Assembly (NCBI GenBank): GCA_032718865.1
Contig: JALUTQ010000003.1
Coordinates: 464,001 to 528,000 of the forward strand
Direction: 5' to 3'
DNA length: 64,000 nt
DNA from: Tilletia caries
Lineage: Eukaryota > Basidiomycota > Exobasidiomycetes > Tilletiales > Tilletiaceae
Below are positions 13,701 through 25,000 of the stretch, piece after piece (within the stretch, counting starts at the first letter, position 1; each line of letters opens with the position of its first letter). A program made the translations under genes and the position numbers. The notes below the pieces were generated by a model. The model had not been told where the DNA came from, made no database searches, and saw only the letters and a list, made by a program, of their open reading frames with translations.

Positions 13701-16148
13701 AGTGAGCAACGACAAAGAGTCAATCCGCTTAGGTGGCCTAAATGTGGAGAAATATCTCACCTGAGAATCTAGAGCCCACGCGACGCATCCCCTCAACGCT
13801 TCCAAGTTCCACATTCTGACCTGTCCGTTTGGAGTTCCAGTGCCCCCTGCCGACAGCGTGGCAATGGTGGCCGCTGCCGCTGCGGAAGCGCTAGCATCTG
13901 AGGCATTGATTCCCGCAGCTGCTGCCGCTGGTAAGCTTGCGACGTGAGCTGCCAACGACGAAGACAGCGTCGTAGGTACAGCGCGACCTGGTCCGCCGCC
14001 CGAATCCGTGCCGAACGAGCCAGGCGCAACATTCCGTGCCAGATTCATACCAACGGAAAGTCCCTTGCCGCCGCCGCCTCCCACTCCAGCCTTGTAAGAC
14101 TCGGCGAGACCATCTTCGTGACCGTGCGCATGAGAGTGTGACCGCGCATGGTGTGGATAATGATGAGCCACACCTGAACCAGCTGCGGAGTTTTCCAACA
14201 ACGCGTTGGGGAACGGGCTGACGCGAGTGAGCGGCGGACACGGTGCGTAGGAAGGAGGAGCGGGAGCCGTCAAGGCGAGTAAGATAGCGCCACTCGGCGC
14301 GCTGTCTCCTCCTCCTTGTACCGGAGCAGCGTTCATGGGGGAGAATCCTGCGCCAAAGCCGCCCATGAATGCGTTGCCGCTCCTGCGAGAAAGCGAAGAA
14401 TTCGTGACCCCGTCGGGACCAAAGATGGAGGAGGGGGTTGGACGAGACCGTAAGATGGAGAGCTGGAAGACACCTAGTCCACTCCAGACTTGCACAACGC
14501 GGATTCCACCATTCCAGCCAGACCTCTGATCCTCATTCTCATCCCCTAGCCTGTCGTCACCTTGTCCCTCTTCCGTATCCGAACCTGCCCTTCGTCCCAC
14601 ATTGGAATATCTGGCGGAGGCAAAGGTTGGCGTTTCCATCTCTCCATCACTCGTGGAGTGCCTGCCGTTCGGGCCGGGTTGGACATCACCGTCCCTGTTC
14701 CGTCTTCTTTTCCTCCTGACGGGTCGGGCAAGCTCGACCGCGAATAGCCCCTCCGCCGTGCCGATCAAGATGGCAGTCCTCCGCTGCGGTGGGCGCGTCT
14801 TTCCCCGCGCCTCCTTTACCTTCGCATCCCGATTCCAAAGCCGCGCTCCGCCAGACGGACCTGCTGTCGGACTGGGATCCTGGACCATAGATGGCGCAGC
14901 CGCGACCGCTAAAATTGGGGTAATAGGCTTCGGCGGGATGTCAAGGAAGGCAGCACAGAGCGGCTGAGAGGGTAGATGTGGGAGGAATCGGGACCCAAAG
15001 TGATGCGTGTGGAGGGGAGGAGAGGGGCCTGTCCTGGGATGCTTGCGTGAGCGTGCTGCTGGGCGCGAGTCTTGACTCTCGGCATGGAATCCGGCACTAG
15101 TCGTCGAATCATTATACGCATGTGCTCTCCGGCGCTGCTGATCGTGTCCCTCACGATCTTCGCCATCGCCGTCACTGCCACCCTCGCTATCATCGTCGTC
15201 GTCTATTTCCTCATCGTACTCGTCGTCGTCTTCGTCATCGTCTTCGCCATCATACGGCAGCGCATCAGCATCGTGAACGCCCGCTCCCCAGCTCTTCTTC
15301 CGTGCAGGCCTGCCTTCCGCCGCAGCCAGAGCAGCCTCCTCCACGGCCGCGTACCTTCGCTCCAAGTCCCGCTTTTCGAGCCAACCCCGCCAGCGCGGGA
15401 ACCTGCCGCCCGTAGCTGGCGCTGCCCCAGAAGCATCGGCGAAGTCGGGAGGTAAATTTTCCGTGTCTGGCAAGGAAGCGTATGAGGGCGGCTCGACGAC
15501 CGTGGCTGGGCCTCTGCGCGTTTCGGGAAGGCCGAATTCGGCAGGGTGACTCGGGACCGGGATTTCAACTTTAGGTCGCTGCGGAGTCGGTGCGAACGGC
15601 GGAATCTGTGGCGATCTGGAAATCATTCCGGATGGTGATGATACTGCGGTGATTTCCCAGTTTGGCTGGTTCGATGTATTCCTGGATGAGCTGGGCAAAG
15701 ATGTGTCTTGCGATCGAGTGGGGGGGCCACCAGATCCCGACGCGCCAAAATTGAAATCACTGTCTGGTGGAGGCGGAGGCGGTAGCGGCTTGCTCGAGTA
15801 CCCTGCAGCTTTCGCGGAAGACCGCGTAAAGCCGTACGCTGCCGACGATGGTGAGGCATACTGCTGCTGCTGCTGAATGGGAGACGCCGACGAAGAAGAG
15901 GGCGGGAGGTGGAACTGGGGAATCGACATCTGTGAGAGTCTTGATCCCGGCGCGGGCCGGCCGCCAAAAGCAGGAGCTGATGGTCCAGCGGAGGGACCCG
16001 CATCAGCGCTGTGATACGTCCGCGTCATGGCGGGACTGTCGGCCCCGTCATCGTCGTCGTCGTGGGTGAAGTTGGCCGCTCCGGCTGGTGTGGTCGAGTG
16101 CATGGCCGGGGCGAAGAGGTCGTCGCCGATGGGCTTATTTGCGTCCAT
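10733..16148 (-). CDS. Large protein with citron-homology (CNH)-like domain
   Basis: Exon 1 (16148-13761) and exon 2 (13681 to about 10737) are joined by a phase-0 intron at 13682-13760 (79 nt). This gives roughly 1,780 residues plus a probable extra C-terminal exon. Residues 1-350 are low-complexity with an acidic run. A CNH-like beta-propeller begins near residue 460 with TAILIGTAEGLFAVEL, continues with VVQVWSGLGVFQLSIL and GQVRMWNLEALRGCVAW, and after long disordered inserts has GTWYLALATTKTITVYEAR and DLSVLVTFGNRAVVIRL. CNH domains bind small GTPases and occur in Rom2-type Rho exchange factors, citron-type kinases and Vps39-type tethers. This protein shows no kinase, DH or PH domain. Its position near a DH-PH gene that lacks CNH suggests, but does not prove, work in the same Rho pathway. 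The domain call rests on pattern resemblance only. Confidence 0.65.
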
Positions 16149-16593
16149 GGCGAGGGTGGCTCGAGATTTCGTCGCCTACGATCTGAGTGCGAGGCACCAG
16201 AAGCTCGATACCCGATGCTCGTGCGTTCTTGTCCGCGACGTTCCACAGGCAGCAGGTCCGAACGGGATGCTGGGCGTCTGGCGGGTGAAGGAATGAAGGG
16301 AAGCCGATTCTTGCGCTGTCGCCAGCACTTATCCGCAGCTGGCGCGCCTCTTCTCCAAACACTCTCGCTCTCGCTCTCGCTGAATTCTGTCCTGAAGATG
16401 ATGAGGTCGTCGTAAGTAGGAAGTCAGCGGAGGCAGTGATGCCCAGTGGGACGTGGGTCGTGTGAGATCTCGCCCGATCACAGGTCAATCGTGTTGTCAT
16501 GCAGCAGTCATCCACACGCACAGCCCCAAGAAGCAAGGCAAACACCATGGTCCATTCATTTCTGAGAACGTGAACTGTCCAAGGCTCGCAGCT

Positions 16594-17484
16594 TCACGCC
16601 TTGAGCGCAGCGTCGAGCTCAGGGTAGAAGCGGAAGATGCCGTTCGAGAAAGGCTTGCGCCGGTCCGAGTTCAGGTAGGCCTTGATGCCGGGAATGGCGG
16701 CCACCTGGTCCCGAAGCGCATACAAGTGCTTGTAGTCACCTCCATCTTGAAGGGACTTGCTGAGCTTGGGAAAGGCGAAGGAGAGCCCCTCAAGCACCTG
16801 GAACAGTACCACATCGGCCGTCGTGACGTGCTTGCTGATGAGGAAACCTGACTTGTATGGGTTCTTGGCAATGGTGGCCTCGAAGATCTTGAGGAACTTC
16901 GGGATCCGGTTGTTGCGAAGATCCTCCGCCCGACGAGCAGCTTCGTCCTTCTGGTCTTCGTAGTAGGCTCCAGCTGCTATAGGGTGATGCGTCTATTGAG
17001 GAAGGAGAAAGATATTTGAGCTGGAGAGCTGAGTTTCGAGATTCTGATGAGATCTGCTCACATCATGGATTTCGTTGCTCAGGTCGAGAACAGTGGCGGT
17101 CAACTGAGAGACGTGCGCTCTTCGGATCTCTGCTTCTTCGATGCTGAGATCTTCCTCCTCCTGCGTTCCATCAAGCTTGAGTTTGGGCGCCAGATACGCG
17201 AGAATGACGGGTGTTTGAGAGATGTAGAAAGTTGACCCTTTAGTCGCGTCTTGAGCTCCGTCTGTCTTGCCACTCCCGCCAGATGCATTCGAGACCTCCA
17301 GAAGTGGGCACGCAAAGTGATATGGGTGCCCTGTCTCGCCTTGAGGCCCAATGTGCTTGACAAGCGCGCCGACCTCGCCTTCCGAATTGTCCGTGAACGC
17401 AACTTCGGCAGCTGCGAAGGCCAGACGCACATATTCGCCTCGCCCCGGGATGCTCGGCCAGTACCAAAGCGTGTAGGAGACCAT
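16594..17484 (-). CDS. Glutathione S-transferase
   Basis: Two exons, 17484-17062 and 16992-16594, with a 69-nt phase-0 intron (GTGAGC...CAATAG), encode 273 residues. The N-terminal thioredoxin-like half starts MVSYTLWYWPSIPGRGEY. The SIPGRGEYVRLAF stretch resembles the sigma/mu/alpha-type glutathione-binding helix, with a Tyr near residue 8 as likely catalytic residue. It ends with ISQTPVILAYLAPKL at the usual 'glutamine-serine' position. The all-alpha C-terminal half has SGFLISKHVTTADVVLFQVLEGL, the conserved Asp of the GST N-capping box, and ends PFSNGIFRFYPELDAALKA. It should conjugate glutathione to electrophiles in the cytosol. The length is at the high end for cytosolic GSTs. A 25-residue Gly/Ser/Asp-rich loop near residues 70-90 explains the excess. 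The intron cuts the usual SRSHHPI-like region cleanly. Confidence 0.88.
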
Positions 17485-17612
17485 GGCAGCAAGGGATCAG
17501 CAAAGGGGTTAGCTACTGTCTTCAGCGAAATGAGTACGCTGTCGATGTGGTTCGTGGCTTATGCGTTCACTGTCCGCGGGTGAGTTATCCGCCCTCATCC
17601 ACGCCTCAACCG

Positions 17613-17660
17613 GGTAATTCTAATCCACTCCTCCGGGCGAACATCAAAAACGTTCGCCCC
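17613..17660. repeat. GGGCGAAC/GTTCGCCC hairpin repeat, copy 1
   Basis: An 8-bp inverted repeat (GGGCGAAC, 17635-17642, and GTTCGCCC, 17652-17659) with a 9-nt loop, preceded by GGTAATTCTAATCCACTCC. The same flank and similar arms occur in opposite orientation at 55885-55962, and related arms at 52476-52510. It looks like a dispersed fold-back repeat. Confidence 0.55.
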
Positions 17661-18161
17661 AGTAGTCTCAACAGAGACCGCCCCGCGAACTCAAACATTC
17701 CTAGCCTCAGAAACTCAGGCGTGTGTGTGTACTGTAATGTCGCTCACGTGATGCTCTCTCGGCCGTAATGAATTGCTCAATGGCCAGAAGCCGCGGCGTG
17801 CACAAACACGCCTGAGCACACTTGCAAGGAGCGACTCGGACTGCCATTTCCACACAGAACTTAGACGAGATAGACCGCAATCCACCACTGTCTACCTAGT
17901 ACATTTCTAGCTTGCTTCTGCTCCTTACTCTCAGCCTTCAGACAGCATATTGGACATTGAAAACGATGAAGTGGATTGCAGATAAATGCTATGCCAAGTG
18001 CCAACAATGAATAGGTGAAAGACGTTCTTCTGGCTCGAGAAGTGAGAACGAGTGTGCTGTGTAAGTGGGAGGCCGGAGGACCGACAGCGGCTCGCTCGAG
18101 ATTGCAGGAGAACACCGGTCATGGCTAGCCTGGTTGATGAGTCTGTCAACGTGAACGAGAA

Positions 18162-18186
18162 GTGAGTGAGTGAGTGAGTGAGTGAG
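18162..18186. repeat. GTGA microsatellite
   Basis: About six tandem GTGA units within a non-coding stretch. Confidence 0.9.
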
Positions 18187-19160
18187 AAGATCCGCGGCAG
18201 CCGAACTGCCGAAGGTGGATGGGCACACATACCTTGAAGTTGTGGAGGGCCCTGCAATCGGTGTAAGAAGGGCAAACTGCAAAGGGAGAGAAGCAAGTAG
18301 ACGTTGTGACCTGTGAGAGGAATGCAGAAGGGGAGGACAAGGAAGACGAGATCATTGAGCAAGCAGCGACATCTAGGTACGCGTCGTGTTGGGCGCGAGA
18401 GGCAAAGGGCTCAAAGAAGATAAGCGGAAGTGTAGCAGATGTTAGCTGTATGGGTCATGGGAAAGGAAACAAAAGTGGGACTTGGGAGCTGTCAGCTGGA
18501 TGTGAGGAGTTTGAATACTGCGCACTGCGGAGACAAGAGGAGGAGGTCAGTGGACGCAATCCTCCGAACTAACCAAGCAGCAGCGCGCAGATAGGATGCT
18601 TGAGAGGATGACAGTATGCGTATGTGCTCATCGTGAGTTTGGTCGAGGTGCGAGGATGAAGTGTGACGAGGGGTCAGGATGTGAGTGGTGGATTCGGTCA
18701 ATTTCGTCTAAGTCCCCTGCGGAGGTGGCAGTCCGGGTAGCTCCTTACAAGTGTTCTCAGGCTGTCTATCGCGGTGTCTCTGTCTGCTCTCTAATTGAAT
18801 TCATCTCGGCCGATAAATTTGCCACGTGACACTGCGGCAACGCCGTTGCCGCGACCGCATAGACACGCCTGAGTCAATGAGGCTAAAACATTCCCCAGAC
18901 TTTAGTATGGGGTTATATCTGCCCCTTAGATTTTTACGGCCGAGAAAAAGTGTTGCAACATCCCTCGTATGAAATTCTTCAGAACTCCTTTAAATCTTCT
19001 CAAACTTCGCCTGGGTGTCCGTGTTCTAAGCATCCATCGACGCTCTCGATTTCTCCCAGTTTTCTTTATGAAGATAGCAATTTGCTGTTCACATGCCGTC
19101 CTTGCGCCGTTCGTTGCCCGTTTCTGTCTGTCTTCTACCTCCACTTTTCCCACGCCTTCG

Positions 19161-19238
19161 ATAGCCATAGTCAAAAGTCAAAACCCTCCGAGGAAGTTCA
19201 TAGCCATAGTCAAAACTCAAAACCCTCCGAGAAAGTTG
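19161..19238. repeat. Tandem duplication of a 39-bp unit
   Basis: Two adjacent copies (19161-19199 and 19200-19238) of a unit starting ATAGCCATAGTCAAAA and ending GAAGTT. They differ at about four positions. No coding role is apparent. Confidence 0.85.
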
Positions 19239-19627
19239 AAAGGTCTTCAACTTTTTTCCCCAGTCTCTTTAGAGATTGGGGTTACTGGAACCAGTTTTCT
19301 TACGGCCGTAAGCGTCTGAACCAACATCAATAGAAAAAATATTTTCCCTCTCAAGGAAAGACGTGCTGGAGGTCAGAACGACTAGGGTCCAAATCCTGAA
19401 CTCTTTCAGGCTGCAAACTTACAGCTGGTCAGGTTGTGTGGTTGATGCTGTGGAAGCTGTTTCTGACTTTTTCTGCTTATGTAATTCTAGAAACTTAACT
19501 CCGCTCACCAAACACGAACCAAAAGAAACATCCCACCATCATCGATACTCTTTCCTTCCTACATCTTCCTTGCACAACCGCAAAGGATAGAGATAATGCC
19601 AGGTGTCAGCCTGGCGGGCAAGGCGAA

Positions 19628-19644
19628 GGGTGGCTGCGCCACCC
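19628..19644. repeat. GGGTGGC palindrome in CGAA...TGAG context, copy 1
   Basis: GGGTGGC-TGC-GCCACCC: 7-bp arms and a 3-nt loop, preceded by CGAA and followed by TGAG. The same layout recurs at 27529-27545 (loop GAC) and 44432-44448 (GGGTAGC-GAA-GCTACCC). The arm change G to A is matched by a C to T change in the other arm, which suggests a selected or copied hairpin. Confidence 0.6.
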
Positions 19645-20264
19645 TGAGCGCGAGACCGCGCGTACCTGCTTAAGCCTCAGTAGCCTTCCTATTTCTCTTC
19701 CTCGACAGGCAGCGCCCTACTTCCCCCTCAGCTCATCAGCATCCTTATTCCTGCTCACCAATCGCACCTGCAGAGAACATCGGCATGGCGAAGCGGGCGA
19801 AGCAGTGATCATTATGATGCATATATGACAATTTTTTGGGCGATGTCATATATCTGCATTATGACAATCTAGTTTTGGGAAGGCGATGTCATATATATGC
19901 ATTATGCAAATGTCATTTTTCTGTCATATGAAGTCATAAAATTGTCATATTTCTGTCATATTACGTAAGCAAACTTTCCGCCTCTGAGTTGACCGTAATA
20001 TCGCGTGGCGAAGCGCGTCTCGCCATGTGGTGAACCGCGAAGCGCGTCAAGCCGCGTCGCCGCGTTCCCTCTTTCAGGTTGGCGCAGTTTTTCACCTCAT
20101 ATCCAGCCATTCAGAACAGGCGCGTGAAGCTTGCTGCGGAACATGTAACATGTTGGGAGCCATTTTGAGCTCCGGAGCGTTTTTTTGTATCGGGAGAAGG
20201 GGCAGGGCCCAGGGGGATGCTGGAGACACGGAAGATGCCAAAACGCTTAATTTTATTCTGAAAA

Positions 20265-20553
20265 TGTGCTAGACGGGTCAGGCCTTTCTTTCTTTCTTTT
20301 TCTCTACTGCTCTCGCTTCCGGAGATAGTGGCTCCACGTGGCAACTCCACGTGGACTCACTATCTTATCTCCCTTTCTCTCTTATCTTTCTTGCTCGCTC
20401 CCCTCACGTCGCTACCTTTCCCTTTGTCCTCTCTCGGCCGAGTGCCTTCCCTCTCTCGTGCTCGTCACCTTCTCGCTGCTCCCTGCACTTGTACTTACTT
20501 GCTCCGGACATGGAATCACAACTCTGAAGCACTTGTATAGCTAGTCTATTACA
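20265..20553 (+). repeat. 5' LTR of the gypsy element
   Basis: A 289-bp terminal repeat from TGTGCTAGACGGG to CTATTACA, identical as far as I can read to 26824-27112. The element is flanked by the 5-bp duplication GAAAA (20260-20264 and 27113-27117). It contains two CCACGTGG E-box-like palindromes 15 nt apart (about 20333-20355) and a pyrimidine-rich tract, possible promoter elements. Confidence 0.93.
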
Positions 20554-20571
20554 TGGTGATGAGAGTATAGA
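20554..20571 (+). other. Probable primer-binding site of the gypsy element
   Basis: The bases directly after the 5' LTR start TGGTGATGAGAG, as expected for a site complementary to a tRNA 3' end (…CCA). I cannot name the tRNA from memory. Confidence 0.5.
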
Positions 20572-20639
20572 TTCCAAGTTTACACTGAACGACAGAAGGA
20601 ACACACCCACCCCCAGCCATCTCCCCACTCACATTCGCC

Positions 20640-22030
20640 ATGCCAAAAGGATCCGGCAAGTCTAAGGAAGAGCCGACCACCTCTCGGTCCGGTTCTCCTT
20701 TGTCCGACCCACCCGCCATCACCCTCGAAGATGTTGCCTCGACTCTGGCTTCGTTCATGACCAGGATGGACTCCCGGATGGACGCTGTGGACTACAAGCT
20801 GGCCACGTTGGCCACCCCAGCTCAACCGCCCATCGCTGCGGCTGCGGTTGCTCCCGACACCTCCACCAACGTCGCACCCGACGTGGCCACCAAATCCCCC
20901 TCTGACGACGCTCGATCGGTCTCGTCCCCTACCGAGCAGGCAGCCGCACGACTCGCCGCGCAACATCCGGCGTTGTGGTCGCGTCTGCCTTCCGATTCCC
21001 GAAGTGTCGTCACTTCCGCGCTTGGTCGCGCGGGATACACCCTCACCGATCTCGACTCGCGCCCTCCGACAGCGGCCCCTCCCGTGTCGCGTCCGCTCAA
21101 GTGCCAGCGGGAGCTCATTGGCTCCTACGACGGCGAGCCCACCCGCTTGGAGCGGTTCCTCAGTCGGGTTGCCGATATGGCTCGCTCCAACTCCGATCCC
21201 GCGTGGGAACCTGCGGTCGTGGTGGCGATTCCCCAGGCGCTGGAAGGGATCGCGGCTCGCTGGCATGCAGGCCTGCCAACGACGACTGTGCGCGGCCTCC
21301 GCACGGTGGAGGATTACGCGCGTCTGATGCGTCGCGCCTTTGCTGTAAACCGGGCGCAGCTTCGTCAGGACGCGCATGATCGCCGGTGGCAAGAGTCTCA
21401 GGAGTCTGGAATGGCTTACCTGTTTGACAAGGTCCAGCTCTTGCGTTACGCGTTCGGCGATTCGTACACGGAGAGCGTTCTGGTGCAAGAGGTGGCCGAC
21501 AAGTTGCCGCCCTCCATGTATGCGTACATTCGCTTGCCGGAGGAAGGTGCCGTCCTCGATGATCTTCAGGACGCCATCATCCGTTGGGAGCCAGTCTGGA
21601 GGAAGGTGCACAACATTCCTCTCCTCGACTCGAGCTCGATGTCGTCGGACAAGGTCGTCAAAACCCCGTCAGCTCCGGTTTCTGCCCCGATCCGGCAGGC
21701 TCCGACGTCCGCGCCCCCTCCTCGTCCTCCCCGTGCGGTGCATCACACCGTTCCTCCCGCATCGGTGACGGCCCCGGGCCCGCAGACCTCCTTGCCGGCG
21801 ACATACGATCCCGCTCGGATCGTGCCGGCCGCGAATGGGCTGCCGCGCATGTACCGCCGGCCCAACTCCAATAAGGTGTTGCGGCTGGGTTGGAACTGCA
21901 ATCGCTGTGGGGGGGAGAGCATTTTGACTTTGAGCACGAACATCTGCTCCAAGCCGGCCAAATCAACACACTCACGGTCGCCGACTATCCGGAGATCGAT
22001 GAGGCTGATCTTGGCCTGGCCCCTTTTTGA
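20640..22030 (+). pseudogene. Gypsy gag (capsid) with one-base frame break
   Basis: ATG at 20640 opens a Gag of about 460 residues. A Ser/Pro-rich start is followed by a capsid-like core (RELIGSYDGEPTRLERFL, then WQESQESGMAYLFDKVQLLRY) and a Pro-rich stretch. The C-terminus should hold a metal-binding CNRC...H...H motif. In the sequence as given the G7 run at 21909-21915 throws the frame, and the open frame continues wrongly to 22049. Taking the run as six G restores a reading that ends at TGA 22028-22030, exactly at the frameshift signal. Gag packages the element RNA into particles. Whether the extra G is real or a base-call artefact cannot be told here. Confidence 0.8.
22021..22030 (+). promoter_or_regulatory. 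Programmed -1 frameshift signal at gag end
   Basis: CCCTTTT (22021-22027), read C CCT TTT in the gag frame, is a canonical X XXY YYZ slippery heptamer directly followed by the gag stop TGA. Slipping back one base leads straight into the pol frame, which opens there and has no good ATG of its own. This would set the Gag to Gag-Pol ratio. Confidence 0.65.
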
Positions 22031-25000
22031 GCGTCCGCAACGACGGTAAACTAGTGGCGGGCACCGACGTCGAACGGGCCCGCCCGCCTCCTCACCCTCC
22101 CGATGCGCCCGTCGTACATGCTGCGGTCGTGGAGAGCTTGGAAGTGACGGAGACGGAGTCTGATTCAGTCTCATTTGTCCGTGACGACGTTAAACTATCG
22201 ACCAATACTCACTGGTCCATCCCACATCCTTCCTCTAACCAGACTGACGCAGGGCCCTATGCCAGCCCTGTCGAAGCTGCGGTGAGGCTGGATCTTGGAA
22301 GGGAGGGAAGCGCCCCTCCGCTGCCAAGCAGCAAGGATGGTCAGCACGACTGTCCTGACGAGCTCGCGCCGGAGACAGCTCGTCGTAGCCCCTGGACTCA
22401 CACTGAGACCAGATTCAAGAGCGGCAGGGAGAGGGCTACGTCCCCCTCTGGTCCAAGACGGGACCTCCCTGCCGGGTACCATGTAGGCATGACCATGTGT
22501 GGAGATGACAGGGAGATTGGACCACTCCCTGATCTGAGACCCCATGGGCACCTTTCTAGGGGAGTACAGTCTCCCCTTTCTGCTGAGTTGGAACGGCCTA
22601 ATAAGCACGTTTCTCCATTTACAGATTTAGAATGCACAGTCAGAGATGAAGCTGTGAACGCACCTGAGGATGGGGAGGGACAACCGTCCACAAGTGGAAA
22701 CGCGCCCATACCGGCGCTTGCTTTACGCATCGAACCTCTGCCGCAGTTCTTCACTGCGCGGGCGTTCCCTGTGAACCGAGAGAATAGACCATTGCGTCAG
22801 AAGACGCGACGCATTGGAAAGATCGTGACAATTGCTCCTGGACCGGAGGTGGGCACGGGGACAGCATACAGACATCATGTGCCACTTACCATGCACATTC
22901 GCATTAATGACGCCTCTGGTAACCCCCTGTCCTCCCTCCTGGACACTGGCTCATCTCTCTCCATAATCGATCGCCAGCTGCTCGAGACGTTGGGAGGCAC
23001 GGTCCAAGGCCAACCCCTGCCTATCCACGGCATCGGCTCCAAGTCGTCCTTGGGGTGGAGTACGATGACGTTCTTCGTCGCCGTCGATGATGCCGTCGGC
23101 CAGTCCTTGTGCATGGAGTGCACCGTCGACTTCCATGTGCTCGAGGCGTTCGCGCCCGGACTGTGTTTGGGGCAGGATTTCATTAGCACACATGGAATCG
23201 CCATCCACTCTCGTCGTGGCACTGCCGTGCTGGAGCACAATGGGAATCCACTCACGTTTCCAGTGCGTGAGCACATGCCGGGGCCCTATGCCCGTCAAGC
23301 CGAGCTTTGCACGACGCGCGACATCGTTATTCCCGCTCGTTCCCATGCCTGGGTCCCCGTCGACACCGCCCCATTGGCTCCCGGTCTCGACTACACCGCG
23401 TTTCCTCGACTGATGTCCAACGCCGCGGAGACCGTGCGCTTGGCGGGGCCACTGGCTGTGATCGACTCCCGGACGGCGCATGTCCTCCTGACCAATGTCG
23501 GTACCCTCTCCACCTCTCTTTCTCGCCGTACTCCGGTCGCCGACGCTGTGGTCGCCCAACTTGGTGAGGTGGGGGTGCATGCGGCGCACGTCTTCGACTT
23601 GCCTGCGGCCATGCCGGGAGAGGCGTATCATGCGGCCGGCTCGTCCTTGTCTTTCTCTGTCGAGGTCGACATCGACCCGCTGGACGTGTGTGAATCGGTC
23701 GATGGGTCCGATCTCCCGTCGCCGACGGAGGAGGTGTCCGTTGCGATGGTCGACGGTGTGTTCAAAGTCGGGCTTGACGCTGAGGGTCGTCCGCATCCGG
23801 ACATTGTTGCGGTACTGGGTCGTCATTCGGCAGCGTTTGCTCTTGACGGTCGGCCTGGTCGAGTTGTCGGCCATGAGATGTCCATTGATCTTGACGACGA
23901 TCGCAACGTTCACCCCGAGGCCCCGCGCCGCGCGAGTCCGGAGAAGCAGCGCGCCATGGATGCAACGATTGATCAGCTGTTGGAGTGGGAGGTGATCGAG
24001 CCCAGCTCCAGTTCGGTCTCCTTCCCCGTCTTGATGGTCCGCCAGGGCGAGAAGTGGCGCTTTTGCGTGGATTATCGAAAGCTGAATGCGCATACGGTGG
24101 CGGACGCGTATCCTCTTCCGACCACTGATGCCATCTTCAACTCGTTGGCAGGGAAGCGAGTGTACAGTTCACTGGACGCCCTGCGGGGGTATCATCAGCT
24201 CGGTGTGCGGGAAAGCGACCGGTGGAAGACGGCGTTCACGTGTCACCGTGGCCTTTTTCCAATACCGCACCGTGCCCTTCGGCTTGCGCAATGCGCCCGC
24301 GGTGTTCCAGCGGCTGATGGACTCGCTGCTTGGGGATCTGCGATGGAAGGTGGCTGTGGTTTACATTGACGATGTCGTTGTGGCGACGAACACCATGGAC
24401 GAGCATGTACACGCGTTAGAGACCTTGCTGGCTCGCGCGGAAGACGTCGGTCTTCGCTTCAGCCAAGCGAAGTGCACCTTCGGCGTGCCGTCCCTGACGC
24501 TACTCGGGAGGAAGGTGTCCGGCGCGGGGGTGGCGGTCTGGTCCGATCGTGCTCGTGCTGTGTTGGATTTGGCTCGACCAAAGACGTTGCGGCAACTGTA
24601 CCATGCCATGGGGCTCTTTGGGTACTACCGCTCGTTCATTCCTCGATTTGCAACCGTTGCGGCCCCATTGACCGCCTTGACACGGGGATGGCGGTATGAG
24701 CGGTGTGGGGATCGCACTCGGCTCGTCGCGACCGATGGGTCCCCTGCCTCTGCGGATAGGGTCGAGATTCCGTGGGGTGACGAGCAGGACGCCGCGTTCG
24801 AGACGTTGAAGAGGGCGATTGCTTCTCCGCCGGTCCTCGCGCATCCGGATCCCGCTCGGCCTTATGTGCTTTACGTGGACGCGAGTAAGGATGGTTTTGG
24901 TGCGGTATTGCACCAGGTCTTTGAGGTGGATGATCCGGCACCGGCTGTGTCGCTTTCCGCTGCGGCGATTCCCGTGCAGCAGTCCTCGTTGCTTCCATCC

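Larger units (their letters stand above)
17485..19802. other. Intergenic region, no clear gene
   Basis: No open frame here shows a domain. It holds a hairpin repeat (17613-17660), a GTGA microsatellite, a 39-bp tandem duplication and a GGGTGGC palindrome, listed separately. A further 8-bp-arm palindrome (GCGGCAAC/GTTGCCGC) lies near 18835-18853. Base composition falls after 18.9 kb, approaching the transposon block. Confidence 0.4.

Noticed and set aside
19150..19330. Plus-strand frames of 116-127 residues over the 39-bp tandem repeat
   Set aside because: Frames arise from repeat duplication. No domain and no homology pattern.
20328..20544. Open frames of 68-70 residues within the gypsy LTRs
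   Set aside because: They occur identically in both LTRs and are non-coding promoter sequence.
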